Assembly (NCBI GenBank): GCA_017311315.1
Contig: CM029609.1
Span: forward strand, 37,446,744-37,510,743
Length of the DNA stretch: 64,000 nt
Direction: 5' to 3'
Source of the DNA: Dendrocalamus latiflorus
Taxonomy: Eukaryota > Streptophyta > Magnoliopsida > Poales > Poaceae
The notes beneath the pieces are model-generated. The model saw only the letters and a list, made by a program, of their open reading frames with translations, did not search any database and was not told the DNA's origin. The first letter of the stretch is position 1; each line of letters starts with the position of its first letter. Below, one piece after another: positions 22,329 to 37,700 of the stretch. Position numbers and translations under genes: made by a program.

Positions 22329-25300
22329 ATGGCATACATCTCGCACATCCCGGCACTTGATGGGAACAATTATCGGGTCTGGCGAGAAAAGTATGATTTG
22401 GCACTTGCGCTGTCCGAGAATGACTTAGCCCTCACCTCTCCGTGTCCTACTGAGCCAGAGGACCCGGTGAGGGCAGAAAATGAGACTGATGCTGATTTCA
22501 CTGCCCGAAAGCGTGATCATGCAGAAGTCAGAATGAAATATGATCTTGAGAAAAAGAAATGGGACATCTCGAATCGCAAGTGCCTGATGGTGGCTAAGGC
22601 CACCATTGCAGATCCAATAAGGGGATCCATCCCAGACTGTGACACTGCCACAGAGTATCTACAGAAAGTGAAGAATCAGTTTACTGGGTCTTCAAAGGCC
22701 ACAACAAGCACGCTGATTAAGAAACTAGTGAATGAGAGATACTCTAGTGGTGGAATAAGAGAACACATATTAAAGATGAGCACTACGGCAGCTAAGCTTA
22801 ATTCCATGGATATGGGGCTCAAGGATGAGTTTCTAATTCATTTGATTTTTGCTTCTCTGCCAAAAGAATTTGACACTTTTGTTGTTAATTACAACATGCA
22901 GCCCGACAAATGGGATATAGAAAAGCTCATTGCAATGTGTGTGCAAGAAGAGGAGAGGCTTAAAACCTCACAGGGTGACTTTGCAAACCTTGTGAAGAAC
23001 AACAAAAGAAAGAACTTTAATGCCAAACCACAAGGGAAACCTCAGTGGGATAGTAGCTCCTCTTCTAAGTCACAGGGAAAGTTTCCCCAGTTTCATAAGT
23101 CCAACCAATTTACAGTAGACAAAGACACCTGTAAATTTTGTAAGAAGAAGGCGGGGCACTATCAGAGGGATTGCCCAGAGTTCCTGAAGCATCTGTTGAA
23201 GAATGGTAAGGATGTCATTACATTTATAGATGAATCCTTGTATTTAAGTTATGAAAAATCTACTTGGTGGATTGACTCAGGTGCAACTGTTCATGTTGCC
23301 AATTCATTACAGGGATTCCATACGAGGAGGACCCTACAAAGAGGAGAAAGAACAATTAAAGTTGCGAATGGAATTGAAGCCGAAGTCGAGGCCATTGGAG
23401 ATCTCTCTTTAGAATTTCATGATGGTTTTGTACTTAGGCTTTCAGACGTTCTTTATGTACCCTCTTTGCGCAGAAACTTAATAAGTGTGTCAAAATTGGA
23501 TGATGATGGTTATGATTGCCATTTTGGTGATGGCAAATGCAGACTTGTGTTTAATAATAAATGTGTTGATCTTGCCTTCCGACAAGACAAGCTTTATTTA
23601 TTATCACTTTCTGAGAATGTGAATCATGTAACCATTGAGAATGAGAATACCTCTTCGTCTATGAATGAAAGAAAAAAGCGGAAGATAAATCATGATGCAT
23701 CGTCGAAATTATGGCATTGTCGTTTAGGCCATATTTCGAGGGGGAGAATAGAACGATTGATTAAGAAAACACTTCTTCCGCCATTAGAATTTTCAGATTT
23801 AGAACAATGTATTGATTGCATAAAAGGAAAATATGTTAAGAAAATAAAGAAAGACGCCAAACGAAGCGCAGGAATTTTAGAAATAATTCACACAGATATC
23901 TGTGGTCCATTTCCTGTGATAAGTGTGGATGGTTATGATTCATTTATAACATTCACAGATGACTATTCGCGTTATGGCTACATTTATCCAATTAAAGAAA
24001 GATCAGAAGCATTGGATAAATTTAAGATATTTAAGGCTGAAGTAGAAAATCAGCACAATTTAAAAATTAAGATAGTAAGATCCGACCGTGGGGGGGAGTA
24101 CTACGGTCGGCACACCCCGTATGGCCAAGTTCCTGGACCTTTTGCAAGGTTCTTACAGGAAAATGGCATAGTTGCCCAGTACTCTACACCGGGCGAACCT
24201 CAGCAGAATGGAGTGGCTGAAAGACGCAACCGTACCTTAATGGATATGGTGAGAAGTATGATAAGTTACTCCACGCTACCGATAAGTTTATGGATGGAGG
24301 CGTTAAAAACCGCCATTCATATTCTTAATCGAGTACCAAGCAAGTCGGTACCCAAAACACCGTATGAGTTGTGGACGGGAAGAGAACCCTCACTTAACTA
24401 TTTACGTGTGTGGGGTTGTCCTGCTGAGGCTAAAGTTTTTAACCCAAATATAGGGAAGCTAGATCCCAAGACAGTCAGCTGCCATTTTATTGGCTATCCA
24501 GAAAAATCGAAGGGTTATCGCTTCTATTGTCCTGACAGACATACGAAGTTTGTAGAAACAAGACATGCTGTCTTCTTGGAGGATGAGATGATCAGGGGGA
24601 GCAGAGTAGCGCGAGAAATTAACCTAGAGGAAAAGCGGGTACATGTGCCCACTCCGATGGTTCAGGAACCATTTTTCACGCTACCTGTTGTTGCTACACC
24701 AACAGTGCCAGACACTGTAGTGACAGCACCTGTTGTCAGTTCTCCTGTGGGAACGATGAGTGAACATGAGGAACCTGTCCTTCAGGATCCCATAGAACCC
24801 ATTGTCACCCAAGAGGAAGAACAACAACAGCCTCACACAGAACAAGCGTCAACTGGCGAGGGACTCAGAAGGTCTCAAAGAGCCAGAAGATCAGCTATCC
24901 CTAATGATTACGAAGTCTATGAAACTGAGGAATTTGAAATGGAGGGTGATCCCACCTCTTTTGAAGAAGCCATGAGAAGCGCTCATTCATCTAAGTGGCT
25001 TGAAGCTATGCAGGATGAAATGAAGTCAATGAGCACCAACGGTGTTTGGGACTTAGAAACTATTCCTAAAGGAGCCAAGACAGTAGGCTGCAAATGGGTC
25101 TACAAAACAAAACATGACTCTAGAGGGAATATAGAAAGATTTAAAGCGCGACTTGTGGCAAAGGGCTTTACGCAAAGAGAAGGCATAGACTACAATGAGA
25201 CATTTTCTCCAGTCTCGTGTAAAGATTCTTTTAGAATAATAATGGCACTTGTAGCTCATTATGATTTAGAATTACATCAGATGGATGTAAAGACGGCGTT

Positions 25301-26513
25301 CCTAAATGGGGATTTGGAGGAAAATGTTTACATGGCACAACCGAAAGGTTTTGTTGTGGAAGGAAAAGAACGTATGGGATGCCGCCTGAAGAAATCCATT
25401 TACGGATTAAAACAAGCATCAAGGCAGTGGTACTTGAAGTTTGATAGTACAATAAGAAGTTTTGGGTTTAAGGAGAATGTAGAGGACAATTGCGTGTATG
25501 CAAAGTTTAAGAATGGGAAATACATTTTCCTAATCCTGTATGTGGATGACATCTTACTTGCTAGTAGTGATGTTAACCTATTACAAGAGACCAAGAAGTT
25601 CTTGTCCTCGAATTTTGATATGAAGGATCTTGGTGAAGCTTCGTTCGTTCTGGGAATAGAGATTCACCGAGATAGAACTAAGGGGGTTTTAGGTTTATCT
25701 CAAAAGGCATACTTAGAAAAGGTTCTAAAGAAATATAGTATGCAAAATTGTAAGCCTTCACCTGCTCCTATAGTCAAGGGCGACAGATATGGGGAATTTC
25801 AATGCCCCAGGAACCAATATGAGATCGATCAAATGAAAGCGGTTCCATATGCTTCAGCTGTCGGAAGCTTACAGTATGCTCAAGTGTGTACGCGCCCTGA
25901 CTTAGCGTTTGTCACCGGGTTACTTGGCAGATTCCAGAGCAATCCTGGAATAGAACATTGGAAATTAGTAAAGAAAGTCTTGCGTTATTTGCAAGGAACA
26001 AAAGGCCTTATGATGACATACAGAAGATCAGATTCACTCCATATAGTGGGGTATACAGATTCTGATTATGCGGGAGATGATAGAAAGTCGACATCCGGAT
26101 ATGTATTCACTCTCGCAGGAGGAGCTATATCGTGGAAAAGCTCAAAACAAACCGTCACTACATCATCCACAATGTATGCCGAGTTTGTAGCATGTTATGA
26201 GGCCACGGGGCAGGTGAATTGGCTAAAGAAATTCATACCCGGGTTGAAAGTGGTAGATGATATACATAAGCCACTAAAGTTATACTGTGATAATGAACCA
26301 GCAGTATGTTACGCTCACAACAATAAGTCAAGTGGTGCTGCCAAACACATTGACATAAAGTATTATGTTGTGAAAGATAAAGTCCGGGATCATATAATCA
26401 GTCTTGAGCATATAAGGACAGAAAAGATGCTCGCGGATCCGCTCACAAAAGGCTTACCGCCCAATGTGTTCAGAGAACACTTAGCCGGCATGGGTTTACG
26501 GGAAAGCCTATGA
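22329..26513 (+). CDS. Copia gag-pol polyprotein, intact
   Basis: A single 1394-residue frame from ATG at 22329. Frame upstream to 22230 is open, but its residues are hydrophobic leader read-through, and MAYISHIPALDGNNYRVW is the usual gag start. Order: gag; zinc knuckle at 268-282 with CX2CX5HX4C spacing (one residue more than the common CX2CX4HX4C); aspartic protease DSGATVH at 316; integrase zinc region starting LWHCRLGH at 461; integrase core D523, D586, E631; reverse transcriptase with YVDD at 1071-1074; RNase H with DSDYAG from 1244 and the DPLTKGL motif near the C-terminus. No stop or frameshift interrupts it, so gag and pol would come from one translation product. The element could be autonomous if expressed. 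Confidence 0.95.
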   Translation: MAYISHIPALDGNNYRVWREKYDLALALSENDLALTSPCPTEPEDPVRAENETDADFTARKRDHAEVRMKYDLEKKKWDISNRKCLMVAKATIADPIRGSIPDCDTATEYLQKVKNQFTGSSKATTSTLIKKLVNERYSSGGIREHILKMSTTAAKLNSMDMGLKDEFLIHLIFASLPKEFDTFVVNYNMQPDKWDIEKLIAMCVQEEERLKTSQGDFANLVKNNKRKNFNAKPQGKPQWDSSSSSKSQGKFPQFHKSNQFTVDKDTCKFCKKKAGHYQRDCPEFLKHLLKNGKDVITFIDESLYLSYEKSTWWIDSGATVHVANSLQGFHTRRTLQRGERTIKVANGIEAEVEAIGDLSLEFHDGFVLRLSDVLYVPSLRRNLISVSKLDDDGYDCHFGDGKCRLVFNNKCVDLAFRQDKLYLLSLSENVNHVTIENENTSSSMNERKKRKINHDASSKLWHCRLGHISRGRIERLIKKTLLPPLEFSDLEQCIDCIKGKYVKKIKKDAKRSAGILEIIHTDICGPFPVISVDGYDSFITFTDDYSRYGYIYPIKERSEALDKFKIFKAEVENQHNLKIKIVRSDRGGEYYGRHTPYGQVPGPFARFLQENGIVAQYSTPGEPQQNGVAERRNRTLMDMVRSMISYSTLPISLWMEALKTAIHILNRVPSKSVPKTPYELWTGREPSLNYLRVWGCPAEAKVFNPNIGKLDPKTVSCHFIGYPEKSKGYRFYCPDRHTKFVETRHAVFLEDEMIRGSRVAREINLEEKRVHVPTPMVQEPFFTLPVVATPTVPDTVVTAPVVSSPVGTMSEHEEPVLQDPIEPIVTQEEEQQQPHTEQASTGEGLRRSQRARRSAIPNDYEVYETEEFEMEGDPTSFEEAMRSAHSSKWLEAMQDEMKSMSTNGVWDLETIPKGAKTVGCKWVYKTKHDSRGNIERFKARLVAKGFTQREGIDYNETFSPVSCKDSFRIIMALVAHYDLELHQMDVKTAFLNGDLEENVYMAQPKGFVVEGKERMGCRLKKSIYGLKQASRQWYLKFDSTIRSFGFKENVEDNCVYAKFKNGKYIFLILYVDDILLASSDVNLLQETKKFLSSNFDMKDLGEASFVLGIEIHRDRTKGVLGLSQKAYLEKVLKKYSMQNCKPSPAPIVKGDRYGEFQCPRNQYEIDQMKAVPYASAVGSLQYAQVCTRPDLAFVTGLLGRFQSNPGIEHWKLVKKVLRYLQGTKGLMMTYRRSDSLHIVGYTDSDYAGDDRKSTSGYVFTLAGGAISWKSSKQTVTTSSTMYAEFVACYEATGQVNWLKKFIPGLKVVDDIHKPLKLYCDNEPAVCYAHNNKSSGAAKHIDIKYYVVKDKVRDHIISLEHIRTEKMLADPLTKGLPPNVFREHLAGMGLRESL

Positions 26514-26690
26514 TTCCTGGACAACAAGGGCCCAGTTGAGAGTTCATTTTAAAACAGAGAAGTACATTGTGGCTGTTGAATCTAATGGCATAAGACCGTG
26601 ACGATGAGGCACGCTCTATGTACTGATCTGTGATGGAATGAGAAAAGCAATGAGTGATAAGTATAAAAGTTTAGAATATAAGTTGAGATC

Positions 26691-26701
26691 AAGGGGGAGA
26701 A
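26691..26701 (+). promoter_or_regulatory. Polypurine tract of the copia element
   Basis: AAGGGGGAGAA immediately upstream of the 3' LTR, the expected plus-strand priming site. Confidence 0.85.
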
Positions 26702-27175
26702 TGTTGGGATGATCTCCACCCCATGGTTGGCCCAACGGCCACCTGGGCCTTGAGCTCGCGCCCTGATCGGGGGCGCCCAACCCTAATGGTTGATGGGCCC
26801 CCGTCACACTGCGCTATATATAAAGGTGGGGGCCGGCGACACACTTCACGAGGTTGAACGGCGCCGTACTACCCCACCGACAAACCCTAAACCCGATCTC
26901 GAGGGGGAGCGCAGCCAGTGACGGGAAGCACCACCGCCACGCCACCGCTGGACGCTGCCACCACCGGACTCCACCACCGACGTCTCCCGACTCCACCGAC
27001 TCCATGGCGGACGCCTCTGCGCCCGCAACCAAGACCACCGATGGTCGGTAACTCTAACTCTCTCTCTCTCTTTACTCTCTGTTCTTTTAGATCTGCTCAC
27101 ATCACTCTTGATTCAAACCGAATAGCAAGTATACCCACTAGATCTACTCCTAGTGACCCTGTGTAGACACCAACA
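26702..27175 (+). repeat. 3' LTR of the young copia element
   Basis: 474 bp, TGTTGGGATG...ACCAACA, the same length as the 5' LTR and differing from it at two positions by my reading. Confidence 0.95.
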
Positions 27176-27180
27176 CTTTT

Positions 27181-31394
<4,214 letters not shown>

Positions 31395-31427
31395 TAGTAA
31401 AACCGGTGCAACGTTTCTTCTTGTTCA

Positions 31428-31730
31428 TGATGGGCATGCGTGTTTGCAACTTAATAAATGAGTTGATATGAACGTATATCTTCAGTTGTCCATGCAAATT
31501 GCATGCGAAGCTCGAAATGAAGGACCGAATAATTGGAAATTAAAGAAAGCAGGGCGCTCTGATTCAGTAGCAAGCACCTGGCGAGTTGCTGACAAGGGAG
31601 AGCGAGAGGCCGTTGCCGTCGTCGGTGAACTTGGCGTTCTGAGGCTCCTACAGGATGTCGCACTCGTCCCGGAAGTTGGCGCCGCCGCGGCCGACCACCG
31701 CCGCGGCAACCACTACAGCCAGGAGTAGAG
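31428..31730 (-). pseudogene. Broken XTH copy: most of exon 1 and the 5' part of intron 1
   Basis: Exon 1 sequence 31578-31730 aligns base for base in length with the intact paralogue (153 bp here plus 21 bp at 42117-42137 minus the 5-bp duplication equals 169, the same as the intact exon). The donor is retained as CCAG/GTGC. The residues GANFRDECDI are recognisable, but the codon for Trp33 is TAG instead of TGG and Pro32 is Leu, giving an early stop just after the signal peptide. About 150 bp of intron 1 (31428-31577) also matches the intact gene, for example gagttgatatgaacgtatat. The intron continues, in gene terms, at 606 on the far side of the transposon chain. Confidence 0.9.
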
Positions 31731-32639
31731 TGAAACACCCCGAAAAATTCAATTTTTTTATTTCCTTTGAATTCGGATTTCTTACCCAATTTGGCAAATC
31801 ACTGTGAAATTACGCCTTCCATTTTCGGCAAATGCGCATTCTTCTCCTTTCTGGCGCTCCCGCGCACGCGCGCCACCCCATCGCCTCTGCGTTTTGCTCG
31901 CCGCCCGGTTTGCCACCTTGCACGAGATATGTTGGCGCCACTTGCTTTACTCCGCATCATCCCTGTGCTGCGGGTTCCGCTGGTCAGCCACACCCTCCGC
32001 TCCTTTCTTGCCCCGTGCGCAACCGCCTTGCCGTTCACCTCCCCTTGCCGTTCATCTCCCCTTGCCGCAGCTCCCTCGCCCTCTCGAACTTTCTTCTCTT
32101 GAGCTCCAAGTCAAAGTACTAGTACTTTTAGCAGAGTAGCAGTGCCAGCTTTTCCCCTATCTATTGCACCGTAGTAGAGGCCGCCCCATTCCCCTTTTCG
32201 TGCCCTAGAAGCAGGGCCGGCCCTGGGCCTAGGCAGCAGGGGCAACCGCCTAGGACCCATGAAAACTAGGGGGCCCTAGCCTAAGCCCATGTATATATGC
32301 ATCCAGGGAAAAATATTTCGTCCAAAATTTTGCTGCTTTCGGTGGTGAACAAAAAAATAGTGTCTTGGTCAAAAAAATCGCATGCTTTTGAAATCGGCCG
32401 GTCGGCCTCGGCCCAAATGCCCAGCGCCCCAGCCCACCAGACACCAGTCCCCCCACGCCGCCCTCACACTCCCCAATCGTAACCCTAAGCCCAGCTGCCA
32501 CTCGCCAGTACACACTCGCCGACGCCGTCACCAACCTCTCCTGTGGTCCTGCCCCGCCCCTCGTCGTGCCTCCACGACCGCCTTCCTCCCTTTCTTGTCC
32601 TCCTCCCCCACCTCCGACCCTGCCGCCGCCAGGGGCTCC

Positions 32640-32780
32640 TCAACCTCGTCTCATTCACCGCCTCGAGCTCCTGTATCCTGGCCGCCGTGGGCCCCAACGG
32701 CGCCGGCAAGTCGACGCTCCTCTGCATCCTCTCCAGCCGCGGGACCGGCGCCGATATCGCTGGGGCGTGGATTATCTAGA
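32640..32780 (+). pseudogene. ABC transporter nucleotide-binding-domain fragment
   Basis: Reads FTASSSCILAAVGPNGAGKS followed by TLLCILSSRGTG, i.e. the Walker A P-loop GPNGAGKST with the usual hydrophobic strand before it and leucine-rich helix after it. The wording resembles half-size ABCG transporters, in which an Arg-Gly often follows the helix, but the subfamily is a guess. It is cut off by a stop at 32778-32780. The upstream GC-rich sequence (32460-32640) may be the 5' coding region of the same parent gene but reads in other frames. Confidence 0.7.
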
Positions 32781-32972
32781 GGAAAGGTGGATCGAGGATA
32801 AATTTTTCCTCTGCGCATGCAGAGTGTAGGAATTCTGATATTCTTGTATCAAGGTGCTAACAGTTCATATTGAATGGAAAAGTTCTGCCGCTTCTTTTTT
32901 TAAGCTTACTGCTTACCTGATAAATATCTCCCAGCAAACTGCTCGACAAATCATCTCTTGTACTATTATGTA

Positions 32973-33191
32973 GAGGATGGGGAACATTGATGATGCTGTT
33001 CCTTTCTTTGGGAGAAGCTTCAACAGAATCTATCCACTCATTATGGTTGTTTATACTCTACTGGTCGCCGATAATTTCTTTGGGTATCTGTTTGACTATT
33101 TTGGAAGCTGGAAAAGGTTCAAGTTCTGGACTGAGCAAGAAGATGATATGGATGGATTTGATCCATCTGGAGTGATTATCCTGCAGAATGG
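32973..33191 (+). pseudogene. LMBR1-like integral membrane protein gene exon
   Basis: An exon that reads MGNIDDAVPFFGRSFNRIYP, continues with a hydrophobic segment (LIMVVYTLLVADNFFGYLF), and ends GFDPSGVIILQN. I recognise this as the LMBR1/LIMR domain family of multi-pass membrane proteins. It is preceded by a tatgtag acceptor and followed by a G/GTAAGA donor at 33190-33192, so complete splice signals were captured with it. The frame is open throughout. If the locus were transcribed, this exon could be spliced into a chimeric transcript, but there is no evidence of that here. Confidence 0.75.
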
Positions 33192-34770
33192 TAAGAACTG
33201 CATGATGTATCTATGCGGATATCCTTCCTTTCGACTACACATGCTTCTTTTTTGTACTGCTTGCTCTTATGGGATTTCAGTGTTTTTTCTTCTACGAACA
33301 AAAATTTCATTGGATTGGCAGCAACATAAATAGGATCTTATATCTAAATTATCAGGTGTTTCTAACTTTACTTGAAAGTTATGATTGGTATAACCCCTAA
33401 TCCCCTATACAAAATATACTCCTACTTCAAACACTACTATCGGTTTCAGAACCATTCAAGTCTTTTTCTCAGACTTATAAGTAATATTAATGGGATATTG
33501 GATTGTCACCAAAAATGACTTCTGTATTTTTATGTATATTTCAGAGCACATGGTAACATGAGGCCATGAATATTTGCTATGTAGTATTGAATATTAGCTT
33601 AATAGTTGATATAAAAATGTGTTTGTGTTTGAGTAAATGGCCTCGACTTCTATCCCGCCCCAGGGCCCCCTAAATGTCAGGACCGACCCTGCCTAGAAGC
33701 TCACTCCTGAACCGCCTCTCCATTGCCACTGCGCTCCCTGGCGTTATAAGCTTCTTGGCCGCTGCAGAGCACCTTATGACACTCGCAGATACCCTCTGAA
33801 GCCGCCAGTTTCAGTCGAGCTTCGTCGTGTCGCCGCCGATCGCTTCCCCTGAGCCTGGTAAGCCGCTCACCCTAACTCCCTCGTTGCACTGCTAAACTTC
33901 AATTACTTTCGGTCCTAGCACTCTCTTGGCATGCCAAACCCAATGGTAAACTCAATTGAACCCGAGCATTTTTGTGGAGCTCTGCCGACGAGGGCCACCG
34001 CCAACCCAAGCCACCTCGCCGTGGACAGTCCTCTAGGGAGCTTCCCAACTTAAATCAACGCCACACCCGTGTTTCTTGCAAGCCCGAGATGGTCCAATTA
34101 CTGCCAAGCACATGGAACAGCTAAGGGGAAGCCCTAATTTTGCTTGGAGACCCGTAATCCTCTCTCCCGCCGCCAGCCGTCCCTGCCCATCCCCAACCTC
34201 CCTAAAACCCTAAAATGGGTTCCTAAGCCTAAGCCGCCCCTTTTTGCGCCACCCTTTTCCCCGGAGAAACCCCACCGGCGTCGCCCTGACGGAGCCGCCG
34301 CCCCCTGTTTTCGGCCGGGAGAGAGAGGCCGGAGGTTGAAGATGACTGGGGAGAGGGCGACGTGGCAGCATCACGGTCATTGATCTTTGTTGCCGTTAAT
34401 CCAGGCCATTCGTCCCTTGCGCATCTGAGCCACCCGTGCCCACATGCGTGTCATTCATCGGGCTGGCTCACGCGCGCGCCCGGGCCTCCCTGGCCGTGCG
34501 CTGTTGGGCCGAAACGGCTGGCCCACTGGTCGTTGTGTTTTAAAACACGAGTGGGCTACACTGTGCACAATGGGCCAGCCCAATTCTGTAGGCTACTGTT
34601 CATCCATTTAAGAAAAATTCAGAAAAATATCCAAAAATCCCAGAACAATCTAGAAAAATCCAAAAACCCAAAAAAAAAACCAAAATACACCATTTTGACC
34701 AGTTTAATATCCCAAATTCAAATGTGGCATCCATTCTTCCAAATTTAAATTCTAAAAAATTAAACTTCAC

Positions 34771-37700
34771 CATTCTGTAGGGACCCAGATTTTACAATTT
34801 GGATTCCTCTGTGATTCCACCGCATTATTCCCTGGATCAGTAGATAGTGCTCACAGTTTACAGTTCCGAATATCAAAGTACATATCATGCAGAAGCGTAA
34901 ATATAATATTAGACTTACCCATGGGCCGATCAAGCCGAAATTATTAAATTGCAGCAGCGGAAGAACGAAGCACGCAAGTGGGACCTTCAGGACATGCCCA
35001 CAAGCAGCCAACTGGAGGTTCGCGACCTAGCCCTTGACATCTTCATCTTCTTTGCCACCATGACCAATAGGGTTGCTGAAGCGTAGTGATCTGATTCCTG
35101 ATTCTGGAATTGTTGTGAAAGCGAGTGTGAGCACAAACCACCGTGCTTCGCGAGCCAATACACAGGATGCATATAAATAGTATGCATGGTTTATCAAAGG
35201 AGAGGCTTAGGTTATTTTATTTGCCAAAAATCGCTTTTAGTAGCATTATTATTATTTAATCATAGTGTCATTGTTGCTACCTAACTCCACCTAACGATTA
35301 CTATAATTGATTTAATCCACCAAAATACACTTTCTTTATTGATTGCTGTCTAGGACTCCAAACAAACAGCGAGTGGAATCATTTATTCAATCCACCGAAC
35401 ACACACTTTCTACATTCAGTGCTGTCTAAAACTCCAAACAGCGAATATCATCAATTATACAATCCACCAATCAATTGCTGCCTAAATCCCCAAACAGCGA
35501 GTATTATAGTTTATATAACCCACCGATCAATTACTGCCTAAAACTCCAAACAGCTAGTGTCATTATTCATTTTGAATCCACCAATATCTTTTGTGTTCTA
35601 AAGTCCTAATAATCCCATCTTGTAATTTCTATTCATCAGCTCTCCACTTCTGAACTCTAATGATTCCCTATCATAATTACTTTCAAATCCACCGATATCA
35701 TTTGTATCAGGACTTTCTAACAATTCAATCCTTTTGTTATAGATCCAAATCCATAAATTGCCCTTCCAATAATCAACCTTATTTTCCATTATCTGTCTCT
35801 AACTAATTCACTAGCATACCTCCACCAAGAATATCATTGATCAAGTTTACGATTCACTAATATACATCCACCAAGATTATCATTGATCAAGTCTATACTC
35901 CAATTATCATATCTCCAAATTCCCAACAATTCAATTGATTCATCTAGTAATCGATCAAATCCTATTAATTCCATTATCGCCAATATCTCCCAAGAATTTA
36001 TATTAATTATTAGTGTCATAATCCAGCAATTACCTTGGCACTCCCTAATTCTCCAAAAATCATTAAATTCATCTATCTAACCTATATATTCATTTAAGCT
36101 CCACCAATTTATTTTTCCCAAAATCCACACTATCATTATACCTTTTATGATCAACATGAATCCACCAACTTCTTTATGCGAATACCATAAAAAGCCATCT
36201 TCTTTTTTTACGACTCTATTTATTCTTCCTAATATTTTATTTGTGAGAAGTATTATCATTATTTTAAAAAAATATAATACATAGAAATTTCCTAGGACCT
36301 AGCAGTTTTGAACAAAAACATAATGTGTAAGAGAATGCAATAATAATAGCGATCCAGATTCCATCCACTGTTACATGGCATCTACACCATATAACATCTT
36401 TCAGCGTTATAGCCGCTTAACTTACCACTGGGACGACACTCAGGACAATTCAAACCAGGACCATCTGCAGCCCTTCACTTTATCAATACCACCCACAAAG
36501 TTTTTGAAATAGAACTATATCTGGTTAAGTTCCCATGTCCGCCCTTAACCATGGGCATGGCTATTCGAATAGTTTTGACTCTGCAGAGTTTGTACACTTT
36601 CACCACAAGAGACAATCAACTCATTGCCCCACACTATTCCTTAGAAGTGTGGTTGAGCAGACCATCACAGTGAGTTTTCAAAGTATCCAGTCCCTTTTCT
36701 CATATCACTTTATGGGCTTCTCCCACTTGCGATGGGTCCCATCTATGCACGGGATGTTTCCCCACAGTTACTAACGCAGCTGGGCTTCTCAACTCCCCAC
36801 AACGCTTAGAATAGCTGGGAAAACTTCACTCTCCACTGGTGTCCCTTAGGGCCCCCTTGCCCGTGCGTATCCACTCCCCATCCACTATCGGTGAGATGAG
36901 TCTGGGGTTTCGATAAATTTACTTAGCCAGGTTGTACTTTACACACTTGTGGTTGTATTGTTTTACACAGGAGGTCATGACAAGATTCAGTCCTTAGGGG
37001 TATCTGAGCGGTTCTACCACACTCCACAATTTGTGCATCCACTGCACCACATACCAGCCCCCAAACCATCCGCTCAGATATTTAAGCAAGTTTGGGATTT
37101 TTGGGAGCATAAAATAACCATATCAAGAGATACCAGTCATTCCCACCATGACTGTCCCAATCAGTTTCTCATAATTAAAAAAATGATAATGATGCTTAGG
37201 GCATTTCAGCGCCCTCGAGTGTCTAAGTAATACTAAGTATGGCGTATAATTATAGACTTATTTTCGAAAGGTTACTATTATAATTTTGCTAGGGCGACAA
37301 GGTTCACATAAGCAAATATTCCAAAGGAGGTGTAATATTATTCAAGGCAAACAATGGGCATATAACTAGAATCTTAAATTAAACACGTATTTGCATAAAA
37401 AAAATAACAACATGCAATTTGATAATTTAAACCAAAGTAATTTGCAGAAAATGTAGGTTCAACATGATCAAAGTATTGACTCGCCTGGCACGGTTTACCG
37501 CGGACTTGAGTTCACACAAAGCATTCTCGTTTGATGGTCTTGAGTTTTTGATCCTTTCTTCACCTCGATCTTGATCTCGCTTGATCCGTTGAATCTTCAC
37601 GACTTCCAGTTTCTAATTACGTGCTAAACGACTGAATATAAATAAAGGCAAATAACTCAAAAGACCCATGTAAATCCAAATAAACTCAATTTAGTTTTAT

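Larger units (their letters stand above)
20592..27180 (+). mobile_element. Complete, young Ty1/copia retrotransposon (with 5-bp target duplication)
   Basis: Identical 5-bp duplications CTTTT (20592-20596 and 27176-27180) flank two 474-bp LTRs, 20597-21070 and 26702-27175, both TG...CA. Reading the LTRs side by side I find two differences: A/G at LTR position 5 and G/A near position 138. A tRNA-Met-type primer site follows the 5' LTR, a purine tract precedes the 3' LTR, and one uninterrupted polyprotein (22329-26513) lies between. The unusually long leader (21084-22328, about 1.2 kb) is GC-rich then AT-rich. Everything needed for autonomy appears to be present. It lies inside the TA-anchored element 12185-28953 and is the youngest dateable insertion here. 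Confidence 0.95.
32204..33699 (+). mobile_element. hAT element carrying ABC-transporter and LMBR1-like gene fragments
   Basis: The element is 32212-33691 (1480 bp), flanked by a perfect 8-bp duplication CCTAGAAG (32204-32211 and 33692-33699). Terminal inverted repeats are CAGGGCCGGCCCTG on the left and, reverse-complemented, CAGGGTCGGTCCTG on the right; length of duplication and CAGGG ends are typical of hAT. It encodes no transposase. It contains two unrelated host exons in the same orientation (32640-32780 and 32973-33191), so it is a non-autonomous, gene-carrying hAT. Confidence 0.9.
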
